DNA of 64,000 bases from Ruegeria halocynthiae (GCF_000743705.1 NZ_JQEZ01000004.1:1-64000); one strand, 5' to 3'. Shown: positions 43,053 to 53,650, numbered from the stretch's first letter. Numbers and translations: made by a program. Notes: a model not told the origin generated them from the sequence alone.

Positions 43053-44039
43053 CTACACCCTCTCGATGATCTTCTCACCGAACAGGCCCTGCGGCCGGAA
43101 CACCAGGAAGATCAGCGCCAGAACATAGGCAAACCAGTTCTCGGTCGCGCCGCCAACCAGCGGGCCGATGGAAAACTCGAACAGTTTCTCACCCACACCG
43201 ATGATCAGACCGCCGACGATGGCACCGGGGATCGAGGTGAACCCGCCCAGCATCAGCACCGGCAGCGCCTTGAGCGCGATCAGCGACAGCGAGAACTGCA
43301 CACCCGATTTGGTGCCCCACATGATCCCCGCAACCAGTGCAACGAATCCAGCGACCGACCAGACCATGATCCAGATGAAGTTCAGCGAGATGCCAACCGA
43401 CAGCGCCGCCTGATGATCATCGGCCACCGCGCGCATCGCGCGGCCCTGTTTGGTATATTGGCTAAAGGCCACCAGCGCGGCCACCAGCAGCGCCGCAATC
43501 ACCGTCGCCACGATATCCAGATTGTCGATGAAGAAGCCATACCCGAAGATGTTGAATGTGCTCTCGTCAATCCACAGGTTGATACCCTGCGGCAGACCCA
43601 CATTAAGCGTCTTGATCTCGGACCCCCACATAAGATCCGCGAAACCTTCAAGGAAATAAGCCAATCCGATGGTCGCCATGAACAGGATGATCGGCTCTTG
43701 CCCGACCAAGTGTCGCATGACAAAGCGCTGCACGGCCCAGGCCAGCAACACCATCACCCCCATGGTCACAATGATCGCCACCAGCGCAGGCACGCTCCAA
43801 CCGAACGTATAGACATGGGTGCCGAAGGTCGCGTTGATCAGATGCGCAAACGGCACCTGCCCGTTCATGACCCCGACCAGCGTCATCGCCGCAAACAGGG
43901 CCATAACCCCTTGCGCATAATTGAAAATCCCCGACGCCTTGTAGATCAGCACAAAGCCCAGCGCGACCAGCGCATAAAGCACCCCGGCCATCAGACCGTT
44001 GAGGAAAACCTCCATCGCGAAAATCAGCTGATCAGGCAT
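43053..44039 (-). CDS. livH: Branched-chain-type ABC permease (LivH family)
   Basis: 328 residues, eight or more helices. 'FLNGLMAGVLYALVALGFVLIYKASGIFNYAQGVMALFAAM' at the start and 'GRAMRAVADDHQAALSVGISLN' in the cytoplasmic loop are typical LivH features, as is 'GGFTSIPGAIVGGLIIGV' near the end. It pairs with LivM. Confidence 0.93.
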   Translation of the reverse strand: MPDQLIFAMEVFLNGLMAGVLYALVALGFVLIYKASGIFNYAQGVMALFAAMTLVGVMNGQVPFAHLINATFGTHVYTFGWSVPALVAIIVTMGVMVLLAWAVQRFVMRHLVGQEPIILFMATIGLAYFLEGFADLMWGSEIKTLNVGLPQGINLWIDESTFNIFGYGFFIDNLDIVATVIAALLVAALVAFSQYTKQGRAMRAVADDHQAALSVGISLNFIWIMVWSVAGFVALVAGIMWGTKSGVQFSLSLIALKALPVLMLGGFTSIPGAIVGGLIIGVGEKLFEFSIGPLVGGATENWFAYVLALIFLVFRPQGLFGEKIIERV

Positions 44040-44068
44040 CTGCGCCCCCTCTCATGTCTGTCAGATGG

Positions 44069-44887
44069 TTAGTCATGGCTAACCCCCAGATAAGCGTCGA
44101 TGACCTCTTGGTTGTTGCGCACCTCATGCGGGGTGCCGTCTCCGATCTTGCGCCCGTAATCCATCACGACCACCCGGTCGCTCAGATCCATCACCACGCC
44201 CATATCGTGTTCGATCAGCGCGATGGTGGTGCCGAATTCATCATTTACGTCCAGGATAAAGCGGCTCATGTCCTCTTTCTCTTCGACGTTCATGCCTGCC
44301 ATCGGCTCATCCAGCAGCAAAAGCCTGGGTTCCGCCGCCAGCGCGCGGGCCAGTTCAACGCGTTTTTTCAACCCGTATGGCAGGCGCGAGACCGGCGTCT
44401 TGCGGATATGCTGAATCTCAAGGAAGTCGATGATCTTTTCCACCGCCTCGCGGTTTTCGACCTCTTCGGCTTCGGCCTTGCCCTTCCACAGCGCCTGCTG
44501 AAAAATGTTGGTTTTCATGTAACCCAGCCGACCGGTCATGACGTTATCCAAAACGCTCATGCCTTCGAACAAGGCGATGTTCTGAAACGTCCGCGCGATC
44601 CCTTGTTGCGCCACCTCATACGGCCGCATCGGTGGGCGTTTCGACCCATGGAACCAGACCTCGCCCTCTTGCGGGACATAGAACCCGGAAATCACGTTCA
44701 ACATCGAGGATTTTCCGGCCCCGTTCGGGCCGATGATCGCCCGAATCTCGCCCTCGCGAATGTCGAACGAGATGTCCTTGATCGCCACCACACCGCCAAA
44801 CCGCAGGGTGATGTTCTTCATCTCCATCACCACGCCACCGATCTTGCGGCCGTCCTCGGTGACATATCCTTCGGCACTATCCAGCAT
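44069..44887 (-). CDS. livG: Branched-chain-type ABC transporter ATPase (LivG family)
   Basis: 272 residues. Walker A 'GPNGAGKSSM', 'GIARTFQNIALFEGMSVLDNVMTGR' (LivG-type Q-loop region), signature replaced by the less usual 'RLPYGLKKRVELARAL', Walker B 'LLLLDEPMAGMN', switch His in 'LIEHDMGVV'. It is the second ATPase of the importer and follows the acyl-CoA ligase gene. Confidence 0.93.
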   Translation of the reverse strand: MLDSAEGYVTEDGRKIGGVVMEMKNITLRFGGVVAIKDISFDIREGEIRAIIGPNGAGKSSMLNVISGFYVPQEGEVWFHGSKRPPMRPYEVAQQGIARTFQNIALFEGMSVLDNVMTGRLGYMKTNIFQQALWKGKAEAEEVENREAVEKIIDFLEIQHIRKTPVSRLPYGLKKRVELARALAAEPRLLLLDEPMAGMNVEEKEDMSRFILDVNDEFGTTIALIEHDMGVVMDLSDRVVVMDYGRKIGDGTPHEVRNNQEVIDAYLGVSHD

Positions 44888-44965
44888 CAGTCACTCCTTG
44901 ACTTGCGCAAAAACGGGACGGCGGGCGGGGCGATGACCGCAGGTCGAGCGGCGCACGACCGACGC

Positions 44966-46939
44966 TCATTCCGCAGCCACTTTGTGCTGAACGGCCGTGA
45001 CAACCGGCGCGTCGATGATCTGAAGCGTGGCACTGATCGCGCCTTTGCGGCCGTCCTCGTAGGTCACTTCCGTGGTGGTCGACACCTTATCTGACCCGTC
45101 ATACAACGCGGCGATGATGTCGCTGAATTTCTCTTCGACAAACCCGCGCCGCACTTTACGGGTCCGGGTCATCTCTCCGTCATCTGCATCCAACTCCTTG
45201 TGCAGCACCACAAAGCGATGCACCTGACAGCCCGACAGCATTTCATCGGCGGCGACAGACTTATTCACCTCTTCCACGTGGGATTTGATCGTCTCCAACA
45301 CACGGGGATGGGCCGTCAGTTCCTGATACGACGCATAAGCTACATTGTTACGCTCGGCCCAGTTGCCCACCGCCGTCAGGTCGATGTTGATGAAGGCCAC
45401 GCACCGATCTTTGCCGTTACCGAATACGACAACCTCCAGAATATCGGGATAGAATTTCAGTTTGTTCTCGACATATTTCGGCGCAAACATCGACCCATCG
45501 GCCATTTTGCCCACGTCCTTGGCCCGGTCGATAATGCGCAAATGGCCCGAGCCCTCTTCGATAAACCCGGCATCCCCCGTGGCCACCCAACCCTCGGCAT
45601 CCTTGGTCGAGGCGGTGGAATCGGGGTTGTTGTAATATTCAACGAACACACCGGGTGAGCGGTAGTGGATCTCGCCGGTATCGTCGATTTTCAACTCCAC
45701 ATCCGGCGCGGGCACGCCCACCGTATCCGCCCGAACCTCACCATCCGGCTGCACGGTGATGAAGACGGTCGCTTCGGTCTGGCCGTACAGCTGTTTCAGG
45801 TTGATCCCCAGTGAGCGATAGAAATCAAAGATTTCCGGTCCGATCGCCTCCCCCGCAGTATAGCCCACGCGGAATCGGCCATAACCCAGCGTGTCTTTAA
45901 GCGGCCCATAGACCAGCAGATTGCCCAGCGCGTATTTCAGCCGGTCGCCAAAGCCCACCGGTTTGCCGTCCAGCAGCAGGCCACCCACCTTCTTGGCGTG
46001 CGCCATGAAGTGGTGGAACATGTTCCGCTTCAGCTTGCCCGCGTCCTCCATCCGGATCATCACATTGGTCAGCTGGGTCTCAAAAACGCGCGGCGGGGCA
46101 AAGAAATAGGTTGGTCCGATTTCGCGCAGATCGGTCATCATCGTATCGGCGCTTTCGGGGCAGTTCACACAGAAGCCGCACCAATAAGCCTGACCGATGG
46201 AAAAGATGAAATCACCAACCCAGGCCATCGGCAGATAGGACAGGATGTCTTCGTTTCGCGTCAGATTATCGAATTCGGCCGAGTTCTTGGCGCTTTCAAT
46301 CACGTTGCGGTTCGACAGCACCACACCTTTGGGTTTGCCCGTGGTGCCCGAAGTATAAAGCATCACGCAGGTATCGTCATAGGCAATCGCGGCGATGCGC
46401 TTTTCCAGCTCTGCGTCGAACCGCTGATGACCGGCGCTGCCTTCAGCCTTGATGTCGTCCAGCGCGTTCATCTGGCTGTGGTCGTATTTCCGCATCCCGC
46501 GCTTTTCAGTATACAGGATGTGCTTGATCTGATGCAGATTTTCCTGAATCTCGATAACTTTGTCGACCTGCTCCTGATCGCCGCAGACAACGAATTTTGC
46601 GCCGCAATGTTCCAGCACATAGGCCATCTCTTCGGCGACGGCATCCTGATACAGCGGCACAGGAACGGCGCCCACCATCTGGGCCGCGACCATCGACCAG
46701 TAATGCGCCGGGCGGTTGCGCCCGATCACCGCGATATGGTCGCCCTTTTCAACACCAATCTCCAGAAATCCCAGCGCGATCGAACGGATTTCAGCGGCCG
46801 TTTCGGCCCAGGACCAGCATTGCCAGATCCCGAAATCCTTTTCCCGGTACGCCGGAGCATCCCCAAGTTGCGTTGCATTGCGGTGTAAAAGCGCCGGAAG
46901 GGACTGCATCCCCTCGGCCCCCGACTGCGTCTGAGCCAA
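44966..46939 (-). CDS. Long-chain acyl-CoA synthetase-like AMP-binding protein
   Basis: 657 residues. The adenylation motif 'MLYTSGTTGKPKGVVLSN' and the later '..YGQTEATVFITVQPDGEVRADTVGVPAPDVELKIDDTGEIHYRSPGVFVEYYNNP' and 'ATGDAGFIEEGSGHLRIIDRAKDVGKMADGSMFAPKYVENKLKFYPDILEVVVFGNGK' place it with FAA1-type long-chain ligases. It is the first gene of the Liv-type operon. Import followed by CoA activation would trap the substrate. Confidence 0.92.
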   Translation of the reverse strand: MAQTQSGAEGMQSLPALLHRNATQLGDAPAYREKDFGIWQCWSWAETAAEIRSIALGFLEIGVEKGDHIAVIGRNRPAHYWSMVAAQMVGAVPVPLYQDAVAEEMAYVLEHCGAKFVVCGDQEQVDKVIEIQENLHQIKHILYTEKRGMRKYDHSQMNALDDIKAEGSAGHQRFDAELEKRIAAIAYDDTCVMLYTSGTTGKPKGVVLSNRNVIESAKNSAEFDNLTRNEDILSYLPMAWVGDFIFSIGQAYWCGFCVNCPESADTMMTDLREIGPTYFFAPPRVFETQLTNVMIRMEDAGKLKRNMFHHFMAHAKKVGGLLLDGKPVGFGDRLKYALGNLLVYGPLKDTLGYGRFRVGYTAGEAIGPEIFDFYRSLGINLKQLYGQTEATVFITVQPDGEVRADTVGVPAPDVELKIDDTGEIHYRSPGVFVEYYNNPDSTASTKDAEGWVATGDAGFIEEGSGHLRIIDRAKDVGKMADGSMFAPKYVENKLKFYPDILEVVVFGNGKDRCVAFINIDLTAVGNWAERNNVAYASYQELTAHPRVLETIKSHVEEVNKSVAADEMLSGCQVHRFVVLHKELDADDGEMTRTRKVRRGFVEEKFSDIIAALYDGSDKVSTTTEVTYEDGRKGAISATLQIIDAPVVTAVQHKVAAE

Positions 46940-47252
46940 TCTCTTTCTCCTCCCAATCCGCCCCCTCCCCGGGTCGGAATCGGCGGACCCGGAACCATGC
47001 CCGGACGCCAGCGCCCCGATTAAGGGACACCGGAACGATCAGCGTCAAGTTTTGCCTGATGTTTTCTCAATTCTTACGAATTGTAACAGTCACAGAGAGG
47101 TGATTTGCCGAATACCGCTGCGCGTATTCAGCGCGTTCGAACGGCAATTATCCGATCAAAGCGATAAGTTAAGAAACCTGAAATAACCGCAAATTCTTAG
47201 TCAACGGAAATTGGCCCTTCCAAACCAATGCGGAGGTTCGGTAGTGCTGCTT
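46940..47252. promoter_or_regulatory. Upstream region of the Liv/ligase operon, with a palindrome
   Basis: About 310 bp without a gene. CAATTC-TTAC-GAATTG (47068-47083) is a perfect 6-bp inverted repeat with a 4-bp spacer and a plausible operator for the operon, lying 129 bp before the ligase start. The rest of the region, including the space before the mutT stop at 47253, shows no recognised feature. Confidence 0.45.
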
Positions 47253-47651
47253 CTACAGCCAATCCCGTAAAATCGGGATCAGCGGCACATCCGCCGCAGG
47301 CATCGGATAGTTCCGCAACTCATTGGCACGAACCCATTTCAACGATTGGCCCTCTTTCGCCTGCGGGATGTTCTCCCACTTGCGGCAGGCGAACAGAGGC
47401 ATCAGCAGATGGAAATCATCATAGCTGTGGCTGGCAAAGGTCAGCGGGGCGAGGCACGAGGCCCAGGTGTCGATGCCCAGTTCCTCGTGCAATTCGCGGA
47501 TCAGCGCGGCCTCGGGGGTTTCGCCGGGTTCGATCTTGCCGCCCGGAAACTCCCACAGACCGGCCATGGATTTGCCTTCCGGGCGCTGCGCCAGCAGCAC
47601 CCGGCCTTCGATGTCGATCAACGCAACAGCGGAAACCAGTACCGTTTTCAC
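47253..47651 (-). CDS. mutT: 8-oxo-dGTP diphosphatase (Nudix)
   Basis: 132 residues from GTG 47651, which overlaps the argJ stop (GTGA). The Nudix box G38-G-K-I-E-P-G-E-T-P-E-A-A-L-I-R-E-L-H-E-E-L-G-I60 is complete. It hydrolyses oxidised dGTP to prevent mutation. The argJ-mutT pairing is common in alphaproteobacteria. Confidence 0.92.
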   Translation of the reverse strand: MKTVLVSAVALIDIEGRVLLAQRPEGKSMAGLWEFPGGKIEPGETPEAALIRELHEELGIDTWASCLAPLTFASHSYDDFHLLMPLFACRKWENIPQAKEGQSLKWVRANELRNYPMPAADVPLIPILRDWL

Positions 47652-48874
47652 GAGCGGTAATCCGCGTTGATCTCAATATATCCGTGGGTCAGATCGCAGG
47701 TCCACACCGTCGATTGACCGTCACCCAATCCCAGATCGACGGCAATCACCAGATCCTGGTTCTTCATATAGGCGGCGGTGTCCTCTTCCCGGTAATCGGG
47801 GCTGACCCAGCCCTTTTCAGCAACCAGAATATCCCCGAACGAAATGCTCAGCAGGTCGCGATCCGCTGCCGCCCCGGATTTGCCGATGGCCATAACCACA
47901 CGGCCCCAGTTCGGGTCTTCGCCCGCGACGGCTGTTTTCACCAGGGGTGAGTTGGCAATGGCCAACCCGTGAACCTTGGCATCCGCGTCTGATGCAGCCC
48001 CGGTCACCCGGATTTCCACGAATTTCGTGGCCCCCTCGCCATCGCGCACAACCTGCTGCGCCAGATCCAGCATCACACCTTCCAGGGCTTCGGCAAAAGC
48101 GGCGTTGCCGCTGGCGTCGACACCCGAAGCCCCCGTAGCACACAGCAAAAGCGTGTCCGAGGTCGAGGTATCGCTGTCGACGGTGATGCAGTTGAACGTC
48201 CGGTCGGTTTGCGCACCCAGCATCGCCTGCAGCGCGGATTGTTCGATCTGCGCGTCGGTGAAGATGTAAACCAGCATCGTCGCCATATCCGGCGCGACCA
48301 TGCCCGAACCTTTGGCAATCCCCGAGATAGAGACTGTTTTGCCGTCAATCTCGACCTGCGCACTGGCCCCTTTCGGAAAGGTATCTGTGGTCATGATCGC
48401 CCGTGCGGCATCTTCCAGCGCGTGACGGTCAAGACCCGCCTTCAGGGTTTCAAGCTGTGCCACGATACGGTCATGGGGCATCGGCTCGCCGATCACGCCG
48501 GTCGACGAGGTAAAGACCCGGTCAACCGCCACACCGGTCGCCGCCGAGACGGCCTGTGTCACCTCGGCCACCGAGGCTTGGCCATAATGCCCGGTAAAGG
48601 CGTTGGCGTTGCCCGAGTTCACAAGGATCGCCGCGGGGCCATCGCTGGCCCCGCCGATCTTGTTCTGACAATCCAGCACGGGCGCGGCACGGGTGGCCGA
48701 GCGGGTGAAAACACCTGCCACCGAAGTCCCCGGATCAAGTACTGCCAACAGAACATCAGTCCGACCCTGATACCGGACACCTGCGGCGACGGTGGCGAAA
48801 CGCGCACCGTCGATTGCGGGCAGATCGGGAAACGCCGCTGGCGCCAGCGGAGAGGTTTTAGTGATCTTGGCCAC
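47648..48874 (-). CDS. argJ: Bifunctional ornithine acetyltransferase / N-acetylglutamate synthase
   Basis: 408 residues. Signatures are 'GVFTRSATRAAPVL', 'NSGNANAFTGHYG', 'SSTGVIGEPMP', 'TDTFPKGASA' and the self-cleavage site 'GMVAPDMATMLVYIFTDA', where the Thr after Ala becomes the nucleophile and the N-terminus of the beta chain. It recycles acetyl groups in arginine synthesis. The parvulin gene lies 6 nt upstream. Confidence 0.95.
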   Translation of the reverse strand: MAKITKTSPLAPAAFPDLPAIDGARFATVAAGVRYQGRTDVLLAVLDPGTSVAGVFTRSATRAAPVLDCQNKIGGASDGPAAILVNSGNANAFTGHYGQASVAEVTQAVSAATGVAVDRVFTSSTGVIGEPMPHDRIVAQLETLKAGLDRHALEDAARAIMTTDTFPKGASAQVEIDGKTVSISGIAKGSGMVAPDMATMLVYIFTDAQIEQSALQAMLGAQTDRTFNCITVDSDTSTSDTLLLCATGASGVDASGNAAFAEALEGVMLDLAQQVVRDGEGATKFVEIRVTGAASDADAKVHGLAIANSPLVKTAVAGEDPNWGRVVMAIGKSGAAADRDLLSISFGDILVAEKGWVSPDYREEDTAAYMKNQDLVIAVDLGLGDGQSTVWTCDLTHGYIEINADYRS

Positions 48875-48880
48875 GCGTGG

Positions 48881-49729
48881 TTACTCCTGAATCAGGTCCA
48901 GCTGACGCACGATTTCGGGACCTGCCCCCTCAAGCGCGGGGCGGTCGATCTGCGCCTGCTGCGTCAGCTCGTCAATGCGGGCCTGAACGGTTTCCTGCTG
49001 GATGGTCTGAACCAGCTCACCCCGTATCGCGTCCAGTTCGGGCGCTTCGCTTTTACGTTTGTCGTTCAGGATAATAAGGTGCCAGCCAAATTGGGTCTGC
49101 ACCGGCTCGGAAACCTGGCCTTTTTCCAGCGCAACAACGGCGGCTTCGAACTCCGGAACCATCTGGCCTTTGCCGAACCAGTTCAGCGCGCCGCCATTGG
49201 GGCCCGAGGGGCCGGTCGAATTCTCTTTGGCCATTTCGGCGAAATCGGCGCCATCATCCAGCTGCGCCTTGATGGCCTTGGCTTCATCCTCGGTTTTTAC
49301 AAGGATATGGTTGGCGTTATATTGATCTTCGCCCTGAAATTCGGCGAATTGCGCGTCATATGCGGCCTGGACCGCCTCATCCGTCACGCTTGATTCCACC
49401 AGCGCGTTGACCGTTTGCACAGCGCGCAGCGACCGGGTTTCATTTTCCAGCGTCAGCGCGTTCCGTGCGGTCAGATCGTCCTGCTCTTGCCCCAACAATT
49501 GCTGCTGGATCAGCTGTTCGATGATGAATTCATACAAAACGTCATCCTCAATCTGCTGATACTGCGCCGGCAGGGTCGCTGCAGTGGCGATAACGTGACC
49601 CAGAGTGATCTCATCTCCGTTTACGCGCGCAACCACGGTGCCTGCATCAGGCTTGGTTTCGGCGGCCAGCGGCAGGGCCATCACGGCAGCAAGAGCCAGC
49701 GATGGCAGAAAAGTGAGGCCTTTGGGCAT
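48881..49729 (-). CDS. Periplasmic parvulin-type peptidyl-prolyl isomerase
   Basis: 282 residues with a signal peptide (MPKGLTFLPSLALAAVMALPLAA). An N-terminal SurA/PrsA-like helical part precedes the parvulin domain 'YNANHILVKTEDEAKAIKAQLDDGADFAEMAKENSTGPSGPNGGALNWFGKGQMVPEFEAAVVALEKGQVSEPVQTQFGWHLIILNDKR'. It assists folding of exported proteins. The divergent neighbour is secA, so both export functions share one intergenic region of 176 bp. Confidence 0.92.
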   Translation of the reverse strand: MPKGLTFLPSLALAAVMALPLAAETKPDAGTVVARVNGDEITLGHVIATAATLPAQYQQIEDDVLYEFIIEQLIQQQLLGQEQDDLTARNALTLENETRSLRAVQTVNALVESSVTDEAVQAAYDAQFAEFQGEDQYNANHILVKTEDEAKAIKAQLDDGADFAEMAKENSTGPSGPNGGALNWFGKGQMVPEFEAAVVALEKGQVSEPVQTQFGWHLIILNDKRKSEAPELDAIRGELVQTIQQETVQARIDELTQQAQIDRPALEGAGPEIVRQLDLIQE

Positions 49730-49905
49730 TGATTCATCCTATTTGTTTACCGCGACAGGGCGCAGCGTTGACACTCTGGGACCTGCCGCTTACATCGCTT
49801 TGAAGCCTTGGACAGGGCCGCCTTTCACCCCCCGTATCTATGGGTTGCGCGCAAGGTGGGCAAGCCTGTCGCAACCACGATAAGAACAGATCCGCTGGAG
49901 TGAAC

Positions 49906-52623
49906 ATGCTGGGACTCGGAACGCTTGCCAAAAAGGTGTTCGGTACGCCGAACGACCGCAAGATCAAGGCGACCCGCCCGCTGGTCGAACAGATCAATGC
50001 GCTGGAACCAGAGTTCGAAAAGCTGTCGGATGAAGGGCTGATCGAAAAGACCGCCGAGCTGCGCCAACGCGCGCTGGATGGCGAAAGCCTGGATGGTCTG
50101 CTGCCCGAAGCTTTTGCCAATGTGCGCGAAGGTGCGCGCCGAGCGCTGGGGCTGCGCGCATTTGACGTGCAGCTGATGGGCGGCGCATTCCTGCATCAGG
50201 GCAACATCTCGGAAATGAAAACCGGTGAGGGCAAGACTTTGGTCGCGACCTTCCCGGCCTATCTGAACGCGTTGACCGGCAAGGGCGTGCATGTGGTCAC
50301 GGTGAACGAATATCTGGCCAAGCGTGACGCGGAATGGATGGGCAAGGTGTTTGCTGCCCTGGGCATGACCACCGGTGTGATCTGGTCCGGCCAGCCTGAC
50401 GCCGAGAAAAAAGCCGCATATGCATGTGATGTCACCTATGCCACCAACAACGAGCTGGGTTTTGACTATCTGCGCGACAACATGAAGGCCGATCTGGCCG
50501 AGATTTATCAGAAACACCACAATTTCGCGATTGTGGATGAGGTCGACTCGATCCTGATCGACGAAGCCCGGACACCGCTGATCATCTCGGGCCCGTCCGA
50601 AGACCGGTCAGACCTTTACACCGCCATCGACGCGCTGATCCCGTCGTTGGGCGATGATCACTTCTCGTTGGATGAAAAGTCCCGCAGCGTGACCTTTACC
50701 GACGAAGGCAACGAGTTTCTGGAACAACAGCTGCTTACGGCGGGCCTGATCCCCGAAGGGCATTCGCTGTACGATCCCGAAAGCACCACGGTTGTTCACC
50801 ACGTCAACCAGGGCCTGCGCGCGCATAAACTGTTTACACGCGACAAGGATTACATCGTGCGCGATGGCAATGTGGTGCTGATCGACGAATTCACCGGGCG
50901 AATGATGCCGGGCCGCCGCCTGTCCGAAGGGCTGCATCAGGCGATTGAAGCCAAAGAAGGCGTTCATATCCAACCCGAGAACGTGACGCTGGCCAGCGTG
51001 ACCTTCCAGAACTATTTCCGTCTGTATGGAAAGCTGGGCGGCATGACCGGCACAGCGCTGACCGAGGCTGAGGAATTCGCGGAAATCTACGGTCTGGGCG
51101 TGGTCGAGGTTCCGACCAACAAGCCGATTGCCCGTCTGGATGAAGACGATCAGGTCTTTCGTACCGCCGCCGAGAAATACGGCGCCATGATTGACGAGAC
51201 CAAAGAAGCACAAGCCAAGGGCCAGCCGGTTCTTTTGGGCACCACGTCCATCGAAAAATCCGAACTATTGAGCCAGCTGCTGAACAAGGAAGACATCAAG
51301 CACAATGTTCTGAACGCCCGCCAGCACGAACAAGAGGCACAGATCGTCGCCGATGCGGGTCGCTATGGCGCGGTGACCATCGCCACCAACATGGCCGGTC
51401 GCGGCACCGACATTCAGCTGGGCGGCAACGCGGAAATGAAGGTGCTGCAGGCGCTGGCCGAAAACCCCGAGGCCGATCCCGCCGAACTGCGCGCTGCGGA
51501 AGAAGCGCGCCATGCTGAGGAAAAAGAAAAGGTTCTGGCTGCCGGTGGCCTGTACGTGATGGCGTCTGAGCGTCACGAAAGCCGCCGCATCGACAACCAG
51601 CTGCGCGGCCGCTCGGGCCGTCAGGGTGATCCGGGCCGCACCGTCTTCTACCTCAGCCTCGAAGACGATCTGATGCGCATCTTCGGTTCGGAACGGCTGG
51701 ACAAAGTACTGACCACGCTGGGCATGAAAGAGGGCGAGGCCATCGTCCATCCCTGGGTGAACAAATCGCTGGAACGGGCGCAGTCCAAGGTCGAAGGCCG
51801 TAACTTTGACATGCGCAAGAACGTTCTGAAATTTGACGACGTGATGAACGATCAGCGTAAGGTTGTCTTCAGCCAACGCCGCGAGATCATGTCGACCGAC
51901 GATCTGTCCGAGATCGTCTCGGACATGCGTGAACAGGTGATCGACGATCTGATCGACGAATATATGCCGCCGAAATCCTATGCCGACCAGTGGGACACCG
52001 ACGGGTTGCACGAAGCGATCAAGGAAAAGCTGACTGTCGACGCCCCGGTTCAGGACTGGGCCGCCGAGGAAGGCGTGGATGACGAACAGGTGCGCGAACG
52101 TCTGATCAATGCCACTGATGAGATGATGGCGCAAAAGGCGGCCGCATTTGGCCCAGAAAACATGCGCAACATCGAAAAGCAGGTGTTGCTGCAGGCCATC
52201 GACGGCAAGTGGCGCGAACATCTGCTGACGCTGGAACATCTACGCTCGGTCGTGGGATACCGCAGCTATGCCCAGCGCGACCCGCTGAATGAATACAAGA
52301 ATGAAAGCTTTCAGCTGTTCGAATCCATGCTGGACAGCCTGCGCGAAACCGTGACCCAGCAACTGTCGCGCGTGCGCCCGCTGACCGAAGAGGAACAGCG
52401 CGAGATGCTGGCCCAGATGCAGGCGCAGCAGGCGCGGTCACAACAGGCCGTGGATCAGGCCGCCGGTCAGGCCGAAGCAGTGGCCGAGGCCGAAGCCTCG
52501 GGCGATCCGCGCCCCGGATTTGTCGAAGATGATCCGACGACCTGGGGTAATCCGTCGCGCAATGACAGATGCCCCTGCGGCTCTGGCAAGAAGTTCAAAC
52601 ATTGCCACGGACGGTTGACCTGA
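49906..52623 (+). CDS. secA: Protein translocase ATPase SecA
   Basis: 905 residues from ATG 49906 (GGAGTGAAC before it); an in-frame upstream ATG at 49840 is rejected. '[10 protein letters not shown]' is Walker A, '[19 protein letters not shown]' the DEAD-type motif, '[15 protein letters not shown]' motif V/VI region, and the C-terminal zinc-binding '[16 protein letters not shown]' is intact. It drives preproteins through SecYEG. A modest hairpin follows the stop. Confidence 0.97.
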   Translation: MLGLGTLAKKVFGTPNDRKIKATRPLVEQINALEPEFEKLSDEGLIEKTAELRQRALDGESLDGLLPEAFANVREGARRALGLRAFDVQLMGGAFLHQGNISEMKTGEGKTLVATFPAYLNALTGKGVHVVTVNEYLAKRDAEWMGKVFAALGMTTGVIWSGQPDAEKKAAYACDVTYATNNELGFDYLRDNMKADLAEIYQKHHNFAIVDEVDSILIDEARTPLIISGPSEDRSDLYTAIDALIPSLGDDHFSLDEKSRSVTFTDEGNEFLEQQLLTAGLIPEGHSLYDPESTTVVHHVNQGLRAHKLFTRDKDYIVRDGNVVLIDEFTGRMMPGRRLSEGLHQAIEAKEGVHIQPENVTLASVTFQNYFRLYGKLGGMTGTALTEAEEFAEIYGLGVVEVPTNKPIARLDEDDQVFRTAAEKYGAMIDETKEAQAKGQPVLLGTTSIEKSELLSQLLNKEDIKHNVLNARQHEQEAQIVADAGRYGAVTIATNMAGRGTDIQLGGNAEMKVLQALAENPEADPAELRAAEEARHAEEKEKVLAAGGLYVMASERHESRRIDNQLRGRSGRQGDPGRTVFYLSLEDDLMRIFGSERLDKVLTTLGMKEGEAIVHPWVNKSLERAQSKVEGRNFDMRKNVLKFDDVMNDQRKVVFSQRREIMSTDDLSEIVSDMREQVIDDLIDEYMPPKSYADQWDTDGLHEAIKEKLTVDAPVQDWAAEEGVDDEQVRERLINATDEMMAQKAAAFGPENMRNIEKQVLLQAIDGKWREHLLTLEHLRSVVGYRSYAQRDPLNEYKNESFQLFESMLDSLRETVTQQLSRVRPLTEEEQREMLAQMQAQQARSQQAVDQAAGQAEAVAEAEASGDPRPGFVEDDPTTWGNPSRNDRCPCGSGKKFKHCHGRLT

Positions 52624-52656
52624 CGTCATCGTAATTCAGACACAATGAGTCCGCCT

Positions 52657-52680
52657 CGCGGCCACATATTGGCCGCGTTT
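52657..52680 (+). terminator. Weak hairpin after secA
   Basis: CGCGGCC (52657-52663) pairs with GGCCGCG (52671-52677) around a 7-nt loop, followed by TTTCAT. The short T-run suggests partial read-through into the next gene. Confidence 0.55.
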
Positions 52681-52681
52681 C

Positions 52682-53650
52682 ATGATCAAGATGCGACTCG
52701 CTCCTTCAACTGGGGAGGGTGTCTTGTTTGTAATTAAGAACTACGTGACCACAGGTGGCACAGTCGCATGTGCGCTGGCTATCGGTTACCTGATGCAGAA
52801 TGGAACACCTGCGCATCGCGATGCACAGGCCGATGAAACCGTGGTTACGACCACGGGTCAGGCCTCGGTGATTTCCGGGCTCCAAGGAATTGTGCTGACC
52901 TCCTCGCCTTCGGCCTTGGATGAAAACTCTGATGTCGAGACGTTGCAACGGCCCCCGCGGCCGGGCCGGTCAACCCCCTCTGACCGCGCCGATTGCAGCC
53001 TCAGCGCCCGTGCCATGGCCGTACCCGGCGCAGCCGCACGCCTGAAAATCAAAGCCCCCTGTCATAAGGATGAACGGATCGAGGTGCACCACAGCGGCCT
53101 AACCGTAAGTCAAAGAACAGACAGCACAGGCGCTTTGGATCTGACCATACCGGCCCTGTCGGAATACGCGATTTTTCTGATCTCGCTGGACGATCAGCAA
53201 GGCACAGTAGCTACCACTCACATCCCCGACATGGACCAATACAACCGTATCGCCCTGCAATGGCAGGGTGATACGGACCTTCAGATACACGCGCTGGAAT
53301 TTGGCGCGACCTATGGCGGCAATGGCCACGTGTCGGCTGACCCGGACACGCAGGGCGCGGGCAACGTGGTGCACCTGGGTCAACCCGGGTTCACAGATGC
53401 ACAGAATATCGAGGTCTATTCCTTTCCCATCGGCCAGCCCCATCAGGCAGGTTCCGTCGAACTGACAGTCGAGGCCGAAGTCACCCCCGAAAACTGCGGT
53501 CATGATCTGAACGTGCAATCGCTGGAACTGCGCGGTGATCGGAAGCTTCGGTCGCGCGATTTAACGCTGACATTGCCGGGCTGTTCGCAGACGGGTGAGT
53601 TTCTGGTGTTGAATAATCTGTTCCAAGACCTGACAATCGCGGCAAATTAA
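52682..53650 (+). CDS. SecA-linked protein of unknown function
   Basis: 322 residues from ATG 52682; a TTG at 52724, with GGGGAGGG 4 nt upstream, is an alternative start that would give a protein beginning with a membrane helix (KNYVTTGGTVACALAIGYLM). The rest seems exported: a Pro-rich, low-complexity stretch around 80-100 is followed by a beta-rich domain with four cysteines. Homologues in this group are sometimes labelled 'translocase' only because they follow secA. No domain is recognised. Confidence 0.7.
   Translation: MIKMRLAPSTGEGVLFVIKNYVTTGGTVACALAIGYLMQNGTPAHRDAQADETVVTTTGQASVISGLQGIVLTSSPSALDENSDVETLQRPPRPGRSTPSDRADCSLSARAMAVPGAAARLKIKAPCHKDERIEVHHSGLTVSQRTDSTGALDLTIPALSEYAIFLISLDDQQGTVATTHIPDMDQYNRIALQWQGDTDLQIHALEFGATYGGNGHVSADPDTQGAGNVVHLGQPGFTDAQNIEVYSFPIGQPHQAGSVELTVEAEVTPENCGHDLNVQSLELRGDRKLRSRDLTLTLPGCSQTGEFLVLNNLFQDLTIAAN

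Noticed and set aside
44054..45094. Plus-strand frame of 346 codons over livG and the ligase gene end
   Set aside because: It spans two real minus-strand genes and the gap between them; no domain and no start signal.
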